A stretch of 64,000 nt of DNA, taken from the NCBI RefSeq assembly GCF_004339595.1, contig NZ_SMFU01000012.1, forward strand, positions 186,001 through 250,000, in the 5' to 3' direction. Source of the stretch: Marinobacterium mangrovicola. GTDB taxonomy: Bacteria > Pseudomonadota > Gammaproteobacteria > Pseudomonadales > Balneatricaceae. The notes beneath the pieces are model-generated. The model did no database searches and was not told where the DNA came from. It saw nothing but the letters and a program-made list of their open reading frames with translations. Made by a program: the position numbers and the translations under genes. This document shows, one piece after another, positions 29,005 through 37,090 of the stretch (positions are counted from its first letter, which is position 1; each line of letters begins with the position of its first letter).

Positions 29005-32000
29005 TCAGAAACGGCCGGTCAAACTCAGTTTGATATTGCGTCCCGGGGCGGCCATGGCGGAGCGGGTGGCCGGGTCGACGTAGTACTGGTCGGTCAGGTT
29101 GGTGCCGGTCAGCTCTATATCCAGGTGTTTGTTCAGGTTAAAGCGGGCGTAGGCATCGAGAATCAGCGTTTCGCCCCAGCTGAACGGGATATTGTAGAAA
29201 TAGACATAGCCGTGTTGGTCGGCGGCCAAAACTGCATGGTCGGTGTACCACTCCAGGTCTTCGTTCTCGTACCCTTTGTAGTAGGTGGCGCGGCCGCCCA
29301 GCTCCAGGCGTCGGTCCAGGAAGCGCCCGCCCAGCTCCCAGTTGGCGGAGAACTCCGGCGTGGCCTGGGCCAGCAGGTAACCGTTGGGGAAGCCGTAGTC
29401 AAAGCAGCGCGGCACCAGGTCGTTATTACCCCACCAGTTCATACTGCCTGATGCCGATGCGGCGCTGTCCTCGTCGCAGACCTTATTTTCCAGGTTGTAG
29501 TTAAGCCCCAGGCTGGTAAAGAAGCGGCCGTTGTCGTAGCGGCCGCTCAGCTCGATACCGCGGATCAGCTGCTTGTCGATATTGTTGAACCGGAAGCGGT
29601 CGTCCCGCTCGATCACGTCGCGGGTCAGGTTGTGGTAGTAGGCCAGCTTGATATCGGCGTACTCGGCGCTGGGCAGCCACTGGGTCAGGTCGTGCACATA
29701 GGCCAGCTCCCAGTTGTAGGCGTGTTCCGGCTCCACCCCCCAGGGGGTGAGCGAGGCGGAAAACGCCATGGTGCTCTCGAACATGCTGGGAAAGCGCAGG
29801 GTCTCGCTGTATTTCAGGTAGGCGCGGCTGTAATCGTTAAAGCGGTAGCTGACGCCCCAGTGCGGCACCCAGCCGTGGTCCTTGCGCTTCTTGTCTTCGG
29901 CGGTCACGATTTCGCTTACTGCTTCGGTTCGGCAAGAGACCACATGCTCGCCGCTGACCTGGCCGTTCAGGCAGGGGTTACCGGCGTAGCTGTAGTTGCC
30001 GTCGGAATCGGGCTCCCAGGTGCCACCGTCGCTGGTGACCGTTCGTGAGGTTTCGATAGTTTCGGCGACTCTAGCCGCCTCCTGGTCGAACTGCTCCTGC
30101 GTAATCCAGCCCAGGTCTAGCATTTGTTGGAGGCCGGTAAGGCCGTTATCGATCGCGCTTTGAATCTCCTCCTGACTGAGCGGAATCTCCTCCCGGTAGG
30201 TCACATTGGAGTATTTACTGTATATCGAATTAAATTCGCCCGGGTTGTTGGCGATCAGATCATCGCGGGCCCAGTAGCCGGAGAAGGTCAGGCCGCCATT
30301 GAGGCGTAGCCTATCCGTGGGGCGCCAGGCGAAGTCGAAGTTGGTTTGCCACTCTTCGCGCCGGCCGGCGCGGGGCAGCATGCGCCAGTTGTCGTTGGCG
30401 TCGGGGTTATAGCGGTCATCGGAGCCCAGATCCTCATGCTGGAAGCGTCCGCCCAGGGTCAGGTCCAGGCTGTCGCTGAGCGCGATCTTGTTGCTGACCG
30501 TAACGCCGTCGCGGGTATGCTGGGCGTTAATCAGTGCGGTGTTTCTCAGCAGCGGGTCGCCGTCATACTCAAAACTGGTGTAGTTGGGGTAGCCACCGGC
30601 GCTGTAGGTGTCGCTTACGGTGTCGGTGCGCCAGAGGTTCAGGTGAAAGTCGAGCCAGTCGTTATCCTGGGGTTTGTAGCGGTACTCCAGGTTGTAGGCC
30701 TTGGCGTCCACCTTGCTCTCCGGCCATTGGATGGCGCCCTTCTCTTCTGAACGACTGATCCGCGAGGGCATGATTTCGCCGTAGTGGCTGGTGCTGTCGC
30801 GGTAGTTGAAGCTTAGCTCTTCATCATCGGCAATATGCCAGGTGGTCTTGAACAGCCAGGACTCCATGGTGCTGGAGGTGTTCGCGACCTCATCGCCCGG
30901 CTTCCAGTACCGCGCCAGGTTGACGATGTAGTCCTTGTCTTCGGTTCGCTCGGGGTTGTCGTAGTAATCGGCGTTGTTGCGCCCGGAAAAGTAGTTGCCG
31001 CGTTCGCGGTAGGCGTAGGCGGCGAGCACGTCGAACTGCTCTCCCTTGCGGGCGGCGGCAAAGCGGTAGGCGTAATCCTCACCGTTAAGAGGGTTGGCAT
31101 CGCGGGAGGACTTGGACTCCGGGTTGATCACCAGTGTCTGGTCATTGTAAGGGTTTGCCATGTCCCCCCATTCCTGCGGGTAGCCCTCCACGGTGCGGTA
31201 ATCCTCGCCGGTATGCAGGTTCGGCAGCCGCGGTGAGGTGGCGTTGCCGCTGCCCTCTACCATCAGCTCCACGCCAAACTCTTCGCCCTCCCGAATAATG
31301 TCGTCCGGCTGCAGGGTGGTCACCGTCATGGCGCCGCCGACGCCGCTTTTCACATCACGCTCGTTGACGGCGCCCTGGTAGATGGTCATGCCGCCGATCA
31401 GGCTGGGGTCGATGTAGTTACGGTTGGTGGCGCCGTTGTAGCCTCGGGAGACGGTGATCGCCTGTTCTGTACCGTCGATGGTGACCGGCACCCGGCCAGG
31501 GCCCTGGATACCGCGGATGTTCAGGTCGATGGCGCCGCTGTTGCGTGCCTCGCCACTGAAGACGCCGGGCACGCCCTGCAGCAGATCCGAGGGGTTGGTG
31601 CCCTTGTAACGCTCGACTTCAACCTTGCCGAGGTAGCTGGTGGAGGTGTCCTTGTCATAAACATCGTTATGCCCCTGTACGTCGCGGCTGAAGCCGTTGG
31701 CGCCATAGTCGGTGATATTGATGGTGGAGAGGTTGGCGGTGCCTTCGCTGAGCTGGGCGGTGACCATGTAGCTGCCATCCGGCTGGCGCTGGGCGATCAG
31801 AGCGGTATCGGCAAGCAGCTGGTTGAGGCCGCTGTCGATGCTGTAGTGCCCCTGCAGTGCGCCGCTTCTCAGCCCCTGGGTGGTGCTGGCGTCAAAGTAG
31901 ATTTCGATGCCGGTTTGCAGGGCAAAGCGGTTCAGCGCCTCATCGAGGGCTCCCGCCGGGATATCGATCTCGCGCTGCTGCACCGAAACAGGCTGGCTTG

Positions 32001-32145
32001 CGCCTTCGTCGGCGGCGAAAGCCGGGCCCGCCAGGCTCAGGGTGGCCAGGTGCACCGCCAGGATCAGCGGCTTGATCGCCGGCTGGCGGGTTGAAGACGG
32101 CGTCACAACGGTTTGTGGCTGAGAAACTCTGTTTACCGACTGCAT
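29005..32145 (-). CDS. TonB-dependent heme/hemophilin receptor (HasR/HphR type) with signalling domain
   Basis: A 1046-residue outer-membrane receptor. A signal peptide (to about 44) is followed by a secretin/TonB short N-terminal (STN) signalling domain (about 55-130, PAGALDEALNRFALQTGIEIYFD). A plug (about 165-290, ending VGGAMTVTTL) and a 22-strand barrel follow, the barrel ending in LSLTGRF. The large size, the LRFPSMFEST motif and the neighbouring cargo and Slam genes favour a protein-bound-heme receptor over a siderophore receptor. I did not find a clean FRAP/NPNL pair. The STN domain should talk to the FecR-like protein encoded upstream at 32409. The ribosome-binding site is AAGGG. Confidence 0.88.
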   Translation of the reverse strand: MQSVNRVSQPQTVVTPSSTRQPAIKPLILAVHLATLSLAGPAFAADEGASQPVSVQQREIDIPAGALDEALNRFALQTGIEIYFDASTTQGLRSGALQGHYSIDSGLNQLLADTALIAQRQPDGSYMVTAQLSEGTANLSTINITDYGANGFSRDVQGHNDVYDKDTSTSYLGKVEVERYKGTNPSDLLQGVPGVFSGEARNSGAIDLNIRGIQGPGRVPVTIDGTEQAITVSRGYNGATNRNYIDPSLIGGMTIYQGAVNERDVKSGVGGAMTVTTLQPDDIIREGEEFGVELMVEGSGNATSPRLPNLHTGEDYRTVEGYPQEWGDMANPYNDQTLVINPESKSSRDANPLNGEDYAYRFAAARKGEQFDVLAAYAYRERGNYFSGRNNADYYDNPERTEDKDYIVNLARYWKPGDEVANTSSTMESWLFKTTWHIADDEELSFNYRDSTSHYGEIMPSRISRSEEKGAIQWPESKVDAKAYNLEYRYKPQDNDWLDFHLNLWRTDTVSDTYSAGGYPNYTSFEYDGDPLLRNTALINAQHTRDGVTVSNKIALSDSLDLTLGGRFQHEDLGSDDRYNPDANDNWRMLPRAGRREEWQTNFDFAWRPTDRLRLNGGLTFSGYWARDDLIANNPGEFNSIYSKYSNVTYREEIPLSQEEIQSAIDNGLTGLQQMLDLGWITQEQFDQEAARVAETIETSRTVTSDGGTWEPDSDGNYSYAGNPCLNGQVSGEHVVSCRTEAVSEIVTAEDKKRKDHGWVPHWGVSYRFNDYSRAYLKYSETLRFPSMFESTMAFSASLTPWGVEPEHAYNWELAYVHDLTQWLPSAEYADIKLAYYHNLTRDVIERDDRFRFNNIDKQLIRGIELSGRYDNGRFFTSLGLNYNLENKVCDEDSAASASGSMNWWGNNDLVPRCFDYGFPNGYLLAQATPEFSANWELGGRFLDRRLELGGRATYYKGYENEDLEWYTDHAVLAADQHGYVYFYNIPFSWGETLILDAYARFNLNKHLDIELTGTNLTDQYYVDPATRSAMAAPGRNIKLSLTGRF

Positions 32146-32195
32146 GGGAAGCCCTTATCTTTTCGTCGCTGTTATCAGGTCTATACCCTTCACAC

Positions 32196-32241
32196 CGAAC
32201 GAGGCGATAAGAACCGTAATCTAAATGATAATTATTTTTAA
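32196..32241 (-). promoter_or_regulatory. Fur box and class A FecI-type promoter before the heme receptor gene
   Basis: AAATGATAATTATTTTTAA at 32223-32241 is a Fur-type box. Immediately downstream on the minus strand are GATTACGG (32221-32214) and GCCTCGTTCG (32205-32196), the same pair found before the heme oxygenase gene. The receptor starts 50 bases further on. The rest of the 263-base gap (32242-32408) is purine-rich without another motif. Confidence 0.65.
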
Positions 32242-32408
32242 ATGGGCGCTGAGTTAGAGGGAAATAGAACGAGAAATAGAGAGCGGAGCAGATAGCGAAA
32301 GAGAGCGTAAAGCCGGTGCCGGCGCTGTTATTGCGGCTGTTGCAGAAAGGGTAGATAGCGCTGTAGCTGTGAGCTCAGAGACCCCAGCCTACGCCACCTG
32401 CAGGGGCG

Positions 32409-33347
32409 TCAGGCGTGGGAAACGTTGACCAGAAAAGGGGTCAGGTAGGTGATGCTGACCGGCAAAATACGGCTTAGCTGATCCAGGGCGCGGTCGGTAT
32501 CCCGAACCGAGAAAACGCCACTGACCTTGAGCTGGTTCAGCGCCGGGTCTGCCCGCAGTATGCCGCTACGATAGCGCGCCAGTTCATGGATAAACCGGTC
32601 TACCGGCATCTGCTCGGCCACCAGCCGGCCCTCTGTCCAGGCGCTGGTGTCGGCGTTGGCGGCAACAGGCGCAGCAATGCTGGTGCCGATCAGCCGGGTG
32701 CTCTGCCCGGGGGACAGCGCCAGGCTGCTGCCGGACGCGGAAATCAGCCGGGCGGAGCCCTGATAAAGCTCGATCCGGGTCTGCTGTTCGCTGCGGTAAA
32801 GATCAAGCCGCGCCGGCCCCGCGGTTTCCAGGGAGCCCTCGGCGGTGAGAATCCGGAACGGGGTCTGCGCCTGGTTGGCTGAGAGCATAATCTGCCCCTG
32901 TTGCAGCCGGATCAGGCGTTGCCGGGCATCGATATCGAGATCCAGTTCGGTGGCGGTGTTGATATTCAGCTCGCTGCCATCGCTGAGGAAGAGGTGGCGG
33001 ATCTCGCCGGTGGCGGTGGCCAGATGGTTATCGCCTGCCGAACGCGGCAGGTGACCGGTTCCGCCCAGGCCGAGTACGCCGGCGCCGAGCCCGAGCCCCA
33101 CCAGGCTGAGAAACTTGCGCCGCGACAGCTGGCGGCTGCGGCCCAGCACCCGAGCCCCGGCACCTGCCGGCAGGCCGTCAAACCGGGCCTGTGCCTGCTG
33201 CAGGCACTGCCAGGCGCGTTCGTTCTCGGCGCTGGCCTGGCGCCATCGCTGGCAGGCCTGTTCGTCGGCGTCGGTGGCATCTTCCGACCAGAGTCGTGCC
33301 ATCCAGTCGGCGGCCTGGGCGATCTGATCCCGGGAGAGACGGCTCAT
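32409..33347 (-). CDS. FecR-like anti-sigma regulator of the heme cluster
   Basis: Inner-membrane protein that relays the signal from the receptor STN domain to the sigma factor. The start is ATG 33347 after AGGGAGGAG; it overlaps the sigma stop as ATGA, giving 312 residues. The N-terminal cytoplasmic domain (about 5-75) has the FecR_N tryptophans (ADWMARLWSED, ACQRWRQASAENERAWQ). A twin-arginine-like segment LSRRKFLSLVG precedes the single membrane helix (about 85-105). A periplasmic FecR domain (ATATGEIRHLFLSDGSELNINTAT) and a C-terminal STN-like domain (LAEQM-type region, VFSVRDTDRALDQLSRILPV) follow. Confidence 0.93.
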   Translation of the reverse strand: MSRLSRDQIAQAADWMARLWSEDATDADEQACQRWRQASAENERAWQCLQQAQARFDGLPAGAGARVLGRSRQLSRRKFLSLVGLGLGAGVLGLGGTGHLPRSAGDNHLATATGEIRHLFLSDGSELNINTATELDLDIDARQRLIRLQQGQIMLSANQAQTPFRILTAEGSLETAGPARLDLYRSEQQTRIELYQGSARLISASGSSLALSPGQSTRLIGTSIAAPVAANADTSAWTEGRLVAEQMPVDRFIHELARYRSGILRADPALNQLKVSGVFSVRDTDRALDQLSRILPVSITYLTPFLVNVSHA

Positions 33348-33877
33348 GGCTCCTCCCTCAGGCTGGCAGTGAGGCACACCTGCAGCGCCCGGGCGACATA
33401 CTTCTCCACCGATGAGACGGAGACACCCAGCTGTTCGGAGATCTCCCGGTAACTCAGGCCATCGACCCGGCGCAGCAGAAAGGCGCGACGCGCCTTCTCG
33501 GGAAGGCTGTGCAGCAGGGTGTCGGCTTCAATCAGCGCATCGATCAGCTGCAGCTGCTCTTCCGGTGACTGCACGAACTCCTCGGGCCTCAGCGCCAGTT
33601 CCTCGAGATAGGCCTGTTCGATCCGCTTGCGGCGGAAATGATCCACCACCAGCCCCTTGGCGATGCGGGTCAGGTAGGGGCGGGCGAAGTCGGAATCGGG
33701 CAGCCTGCCGCTGACCAGCAGACGCAGATAGGTATCCTGCAGCAGATCCGCCGCCTGCTGGGAGCAGCCGAGGCGTTTGCGCAGGAAGCTCGACAGCCAG
33801 CCCTGGTGCTCCCGGTAGAGGTGCTCCAGCTGCTGTTCCTGGCGAAGGGTCAGTGTCGAAGAACTCATAGCATCCAT
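33344..33877 (-). CDS. FecI-like ECF sigma factor of the heme cluster
   Basis: Iron-starvation sigma factor predicted to transcribe the heme receptor and related genes. I place the start at ATG 33877 (177 residues); ATG 33868 is equally possible, and an upstream TTG at 33952 would cover the promoter. Sigma region 2 is LYREHQGWLSSFLRKRLGCSQQAADLLQDTYLRLL and region 4 is KARRAFLLRRVDGLSYREISEQLGVSVSSVEKYVARAL (each given in part as key segments). It lies directly downstream of a Fur box and is translationally coupled to the FecR-like gene. Confidence 0.93.
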   Translation of the reverse strand: MDAMSSSTLTLRQEQQLEHLYREHQGWLSSFLRKRLGCSQQAADLLQDTYLRLLVSGRLPDSDFARPYLTRIAKGLVVDHFRRKRIEQAYLEELALRPEEFVQSPEEQLQLIDALIEADTLLHSLPEKARRAFLLRRVDGLSYREISEQLGVSVSSVEKYVARALQVCLTASLREEP

Positions 33878-33887
33878 GCGAGCAGTT

Positions 33888-33939
33888 AAATGATAATGGT
33901 TATTATTACATTCTGTGACTCTCGATGTTGGCTTGTCAA
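33888..33939 (-). promoter_or_regulatory. Sigma-70 promoter and Fur box of the heme-cluster sigma gene
   Basis: On the minus strand TTGACA (33939-33934), an 18-base spacer, then CAGAAT (33915-33910). Just downstream is the Fur-type box AAATGATAATGGTTATTATTA (plus strand 33888-33908). Fur bound here would block the start of transcription, giving iron repression of the sigma gene. Confidence 0.75.
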
Positions 33940-34072
33940 TGCATCGCTGCAAACTGGGAACAGTTTTTAATCAAGTTTAATGGGGGGCGGAGGCTGGCCG
34001 AAAACGCCAGCACCCGGCGGTTGGCCGGGTGGGCGTTGGCTGAAGGGTAGGGGGCGGGCGGGGGAGCAGACG

Positions 34073-34891
34073 CTACATGTTTTTAATATACGTTGCCATT
34101 TCAGGGGAGATGCGTTCCATATCCAGCTTTTTCTTTACGATTTCGCCGGTCTTGGTTTCCACCGTCAGCCACAGTCCATCGTCCAGCTTGGCCGAGGGGG
34201 GAATCATGATATCCACCTCTTTCTCCGGGCCACGGCGGCCGAGGAAGACGTTACCGGCGGCCCTCAGTGAGCGCGGCTTGCGGATCTTCAGGTAGGCGTT
34301 ACGGATCTCCGAGTCACATTCGGCACAGAAGCGGATGACGAACTTTTTCATCGGCACATCGATGATATCGGTGCGCGGCGGTTCCTGGTAACGCTGCGCC
34401 AGGGTGAAACTCCAGGGCCCGATACGGTCGTGCAGCGCATCCGCCCGCAGCAGCGGCCGGGTCGGCGTATCGAGCATCTGAACGGCGAACGCCGCCACCG
34501 GAACCAGCAGCAGGATCGCGGCGACCAGTGCTTTCACCGGACTGCGCTTGTCCGCGCCGGCAGACTGGGATTCTCTGGCGGGCGCTTTAATGCCCGGGCG
34601 CGGCTCGCGCCTTGGCAGTGCCTCTCGTCTTGGCAGATAAAACGCCAGCAGCAGGCCGGCGACCATCAACCAGGCGACCCAGGTAACGGCACCCACATCG
34701 GCGCGCCACTGCCAGGCGCAGAAAGCGAACGCCAGCAGCAGGGTGATCCAGCCGCCACTGCGCACCAGTCGACTGGCTTTGCTGGACAGCGCGCGTCCAA
34801 ACAGCTGGCGCTGGTGGTTCGGCATCGATGCAGCCAGCAGGGTAAAGGCGAGAATAACCAATAATGCGGTGATCAGATGGCCCCAGGTCAT
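34073..34891 (-). CDS. DUF3325 membrane protein fused to a C-terminal CxxC domain of unknown function
   Basis: A 272-residue protein. Residues 1-90 resemble the DUF3325 family found with siderophore receptors: three or four helices and the segment MPNHQRQLFGR. After a charged linker (about 92-118) and one more helix (about 120-140) comes a soluble domain of about 125 residues. That domain has VIRFCAECDSEIRNAYLKIR (CxxC) and LDDGLWLTVETKTGEIVKKKL. Typical DUF3325 proteins are about 100 residues, so the extension is unusual. I do not recognise the C-terminal domain. It overlaps the DUF3649 gene by four bases and ends the PepSY operon. Confidence 0.75.
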   Translation of the reverse strand: MTWGHLITALLVILAFTLLAASMPNHQRQLFGRALSSKASRLVRSGGWITLLLAFAFCAWQWRADVGAVTWVAWLMVAGLLLAFYLPRREALPRREPRPGIKAPARESQSAGADKRSPVKALVAAILLLVPVAAFAVQMLDTPTRPLLRADALHDRIGPWSFTLAQRYQEPPRTDIIDVPMKKFVIRFCAECDSEIRNAYLKIRKPRSLRAAGNVFLGRRGPEKEVDIMIPPSAKLDDGLWLTVETKTGEIVKKKLDMERISPEMATYIKNM

Positions 34892-35217
34892 GCGATGCCT
34901 CCCAGCAGCCAGATCAGGCCGGCGCAGAGCAATGTTGAGATCAGCAGGCCGGCGCAGACATTTCGCAGGCGCCTAACGCTGAAGATCCAGATAACCACGG
35001 CGACATAGACCAGAAAGCTCAGCATGGTCGATGCCGCCAGCGCCTGGGCCTTGGGCAGCGGCCAGATCAGCGCCAGCAGTATCAGAATGGCAGAGGTCAG
35101 AATATAGCCGCCCACCAGGGCCAGCAGCACCCGGGCGGTAACCGCCAGCCGGTAACGGATACCACTGCTTGCCGTGGTGCCGGCAGCGGCAGAGCGTTGA
35201 GGGATTGAGTTCTGCAT
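34888..35217 (-). CDS. DUF3649 small membrane protein
   Basis: A 109-residue protein with three hydrophobic helices (ALVGGYILTSAILILLALIW and others) preceded by RYRLAVTARVLLALVGGY, the DUF3649 signature. Genes of this family sit next to PepSY and DUF3325 genes in siderophore-uptake operons. It overlaps both neighbours (TGATG with PepSY, ATGA with the next gene), so all three are co-translated. Function unknown; a part in reducing or moving ferric siderophore iron is plausible. Confidence 0.8.
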   Translation of the reverse strand: MQNSIPQRSAAAGTTASSGIRYRLAVTARVLLALVGGYILTSAILILLALIWPLPKAQALAASTMLSFLVYVAVVIWIFSVRRLRNVCAGLLISTLLCAGLIWLLGGIA

Positions 35218-36848
35218 CAGTGCGCCTCCCTGGCAGCGGCTGCCACCCGCGGTTGCTGTTCGACGGCGGTTGCCTTCTGCGGGCTTGGTAGCCAGCGCCT
35301 GCGTACCTTGATGCCCATGTAGGCAAACAGGGCGCCGAGGCCCAAGAAGGTCAGATCGACACCGGCCAGGGCCCAGTCGCCCCGGGCCAGGGTGTTACCC
35401 AGGTGAATGTCGGTGGTGAGCAGGTTCAGCAGCGGCAGCAGCGTGAAGGCGGCGCTGGCAAAAAACAGCAGCTCGACCCAGGCGCGGCGGGTATCGCGCA
35501 GCAGTCCGTAGAGCAGCGCCTCGCCAAAGATCAGGAACAGGCAGTGAACCTCCCAGGCACTGCGATCCGCCATATCCAGCGGCAGCAGACGGTTGGCCCA
35601 GAAGTAGCCGGCAACCCCGGCGGGCAGGCCGACGATGGTGGCCAGGTTCAGCGCTTCGACGAGGCGATGACCCAGGTTGCTGTCGCTGTGGTTGCGCTTG
35701 CGCCGCTTCACGCTCCACAACACCATGCCGGTACCGATCATGGCGCAGCCGAGCAGGCCGGAGAAGAAATAGAGCCAGCGCAGCCAGGGACCGGCGAAGA
35801 TCCCCTCATGCAGGGCACGCAGGGTTTCGTTGGTGAGGATGGTGGCGTTCAGGGGCGGATCGCTCGGCAGCGGCGTGCCATCGGCAGCATCGAAGCGCAG
35901 GATCTGGCGCTCGTAACGCACCTTGTCGCCGGCTACCCGCTCGATATCCACGTGCTGGGGCTGGCCCTGCAGATGCTCGACACGGATAGAGGCGACCTGG
36001 CCTTCACCCCAGCGCTCTTCCGCGGTGCTGAGCAGGGTTTCGATATTGGCGGCGGGACGGGTGACCGCCAGGTAGACATCGCCCTCGCGCTCGGTCAGCT
36101 CATCAAAGAAGGCGCGGGCGGCGGGACGGTCGGTGCCGTAGAGGGTGGCGATGCCGGCCGGCATGTACTGGGCGGCGAAGAACACCAGGCCGCTGTAGGT
36201 GATCATCAGAAAGAACGGCAGCGCCATGACGCCACAGAGGTTGTGCGCGTCGAGCCAGCTGCGCCGGTTCTTGTTGGGCCTGAAGGTGAAGAAGTCCTTG
36301 AAGATCTTTTTGTGAATCACCACCCCGGTGATCAGGGCCAGCAGCATCAGCAGGGTGCAGAGCCCGACCAGGCGGATCCCCACCGGGTAGGGCATGTAGC
36401 TGAGTGCGTAGTGCATGCGGTAAAGCTGCATGCCGCCGCCGGTCTGGCGCACCTCCACCGGCGGCAGCGGCGCGGCGGTTTCGGTGCTGAGGGTTTCACG
36501 CCCGCGCAGACCAAATGCCTGGCCACGCTTGGGCAGGTCCTGCCAACCCAGGGTGAAGTCGTGCCAGCCGCGCGGTGTCAGCGAGGCGTGGGGCAGGGTG
36601 ACTACCCAGTTTTGCGCCTCGGGCGCCACCTTTTGCAGCCGGTCCAGAGCGGTGTTTATCAGCTGTTCGCGGTCGCCGCTGAGGCTCTGCTGCAGCGGCA
36701 GCGGGCGTTCCGGCTCCATCCAGCGGGTGATTTCGTCATCGAAATAGCCGGAGGTGCCGGTCACGAAGACGAAAAAGAGGATCCAGCCAGCGATGAGGCC
36801 GGTCCAGGTGTGAAGCCAGGCCATGCTCTGTCGAAAGCTCTCTTTCAT
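35217..36848 (-). CDS. PepSY-associated transmembrane protein (iron-regulated, FoxB-like family)
   Basis: A 543-residue inner-membrane protein. The first helix, AWLHTWTGLIAGWILFFVFVTGTSGYF, contains the family's conserved histidine. Further helix groups surround a PepSY-type periplasmic domain, with HNLCGVMALPFFLMITYSGLVFF and ALHEGIFAGPWLRWLYFFSGLLGC (key segments) supplying candidate heme-ligand histidines. Relatives are proposed ferric-siderophore reductases. It begins 242 bases downstream of the receptor gene, after its own FecI-type promoter motif and a strong RNA hairpin. Confidence 0.9.
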   Translation of the reverse strand: MKESFRQSMAWLHTWTGLIAGWILFFVFVTGTSGYFDDEITRWMEPERPLPLQQSLSGDREQLINTALDRLQKVAPEAQNWVVTLPHASLTPRGWHDFTLGWQDLPKRGQAFGLRGRETLSTETAAPLPPVEVRQTGGGMQLYRMHYALSYMPYPVGIRLVGLCTLLMLLALITGVVIHKKIFKDFFTFRPNKNRRSWLDAHNLCGVMALPFFLMITYSGLVFFAAQYMPAGIATLYGTDRPAARAFFDELTEREGDVYLAVTRPAANIETLLSTAEERWGEGQVASIRVEHLQGQPQHVDIERVAGDKVRYERQILRFDAADGTPLPSDPPLNATILTNETLRALHEGIFAGPWLRWLYFFSGLLGCAMIGTGMVLWSVKRRKRNHSDSNLGHRLVEALNLATIVGLPAGVAGYFWANRLLPLDMADRSAWEVHCLFLIFGEALLYGLLRDTRRAWVELLFFASAAFTLLPLLNLLTTDIHLGNTLARGDWALAGVDLTFLGLGALFAYMGIKVRRRWLPSPQKATAVEQQPRVAAAAREAH

Positions 36849-36905
36849 GATCTGAATGACCGTCCTGGTTGGTTGATGAGTCTGAATATGAGCCTGAAAC
36901 AGACG

Positions 36906-36945
36906 CAGACCAGCCGCCCGTGGGCAGGCCCGGGCGGCTGGTCTG
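36906..36945. other. 15-bp perfect hairpin in the PepSY operon leader
   Basis: CAGACCAGCCGCCCG (36906-36920) and its exact complement (36931-36945) flank a 10-base loop. A T tract (36951-36956) follows on the plus strand, opposite to all nearby genes. On the minus strand no T tract follows. It would form in the 5' leader of the PepSY mRNA. Confidence 0.75.
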
Positions 36946-37020
36946 GATCCTTTTTTATCAGTCCTGGGGAGATCGTTGCGCGGCCATAGCCGGGCAAAGA
37001 TTCCGCTGTTCTCTATCTAT

Positions 37021-37045
37021 GACGAACGAGGGGGACAAAAGGGGA
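37021..37045 (-). promoter_or_regulatory. FecI-type promoter motif (class B) before the PepSY operon
   Basis: Minus strand CCCCTTTTGTCC, two bases, CTCGTTCGTC, then ATAG. The motif before the metal ABC operon at 41334-41361 is almost identical. The block CAAAAGGGGA (37036-37045) is also half of a perfect inverted repeat with 37067-37076, which lies just after the receptor stop. The leader to the PepSY start is about 170 bases. Confidence 0.6.
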
Positions 37046-37090
37046 AAGCCCGACGGCAGTTTTTTATCCCCTTTTGCTTATGTCTGCCGA

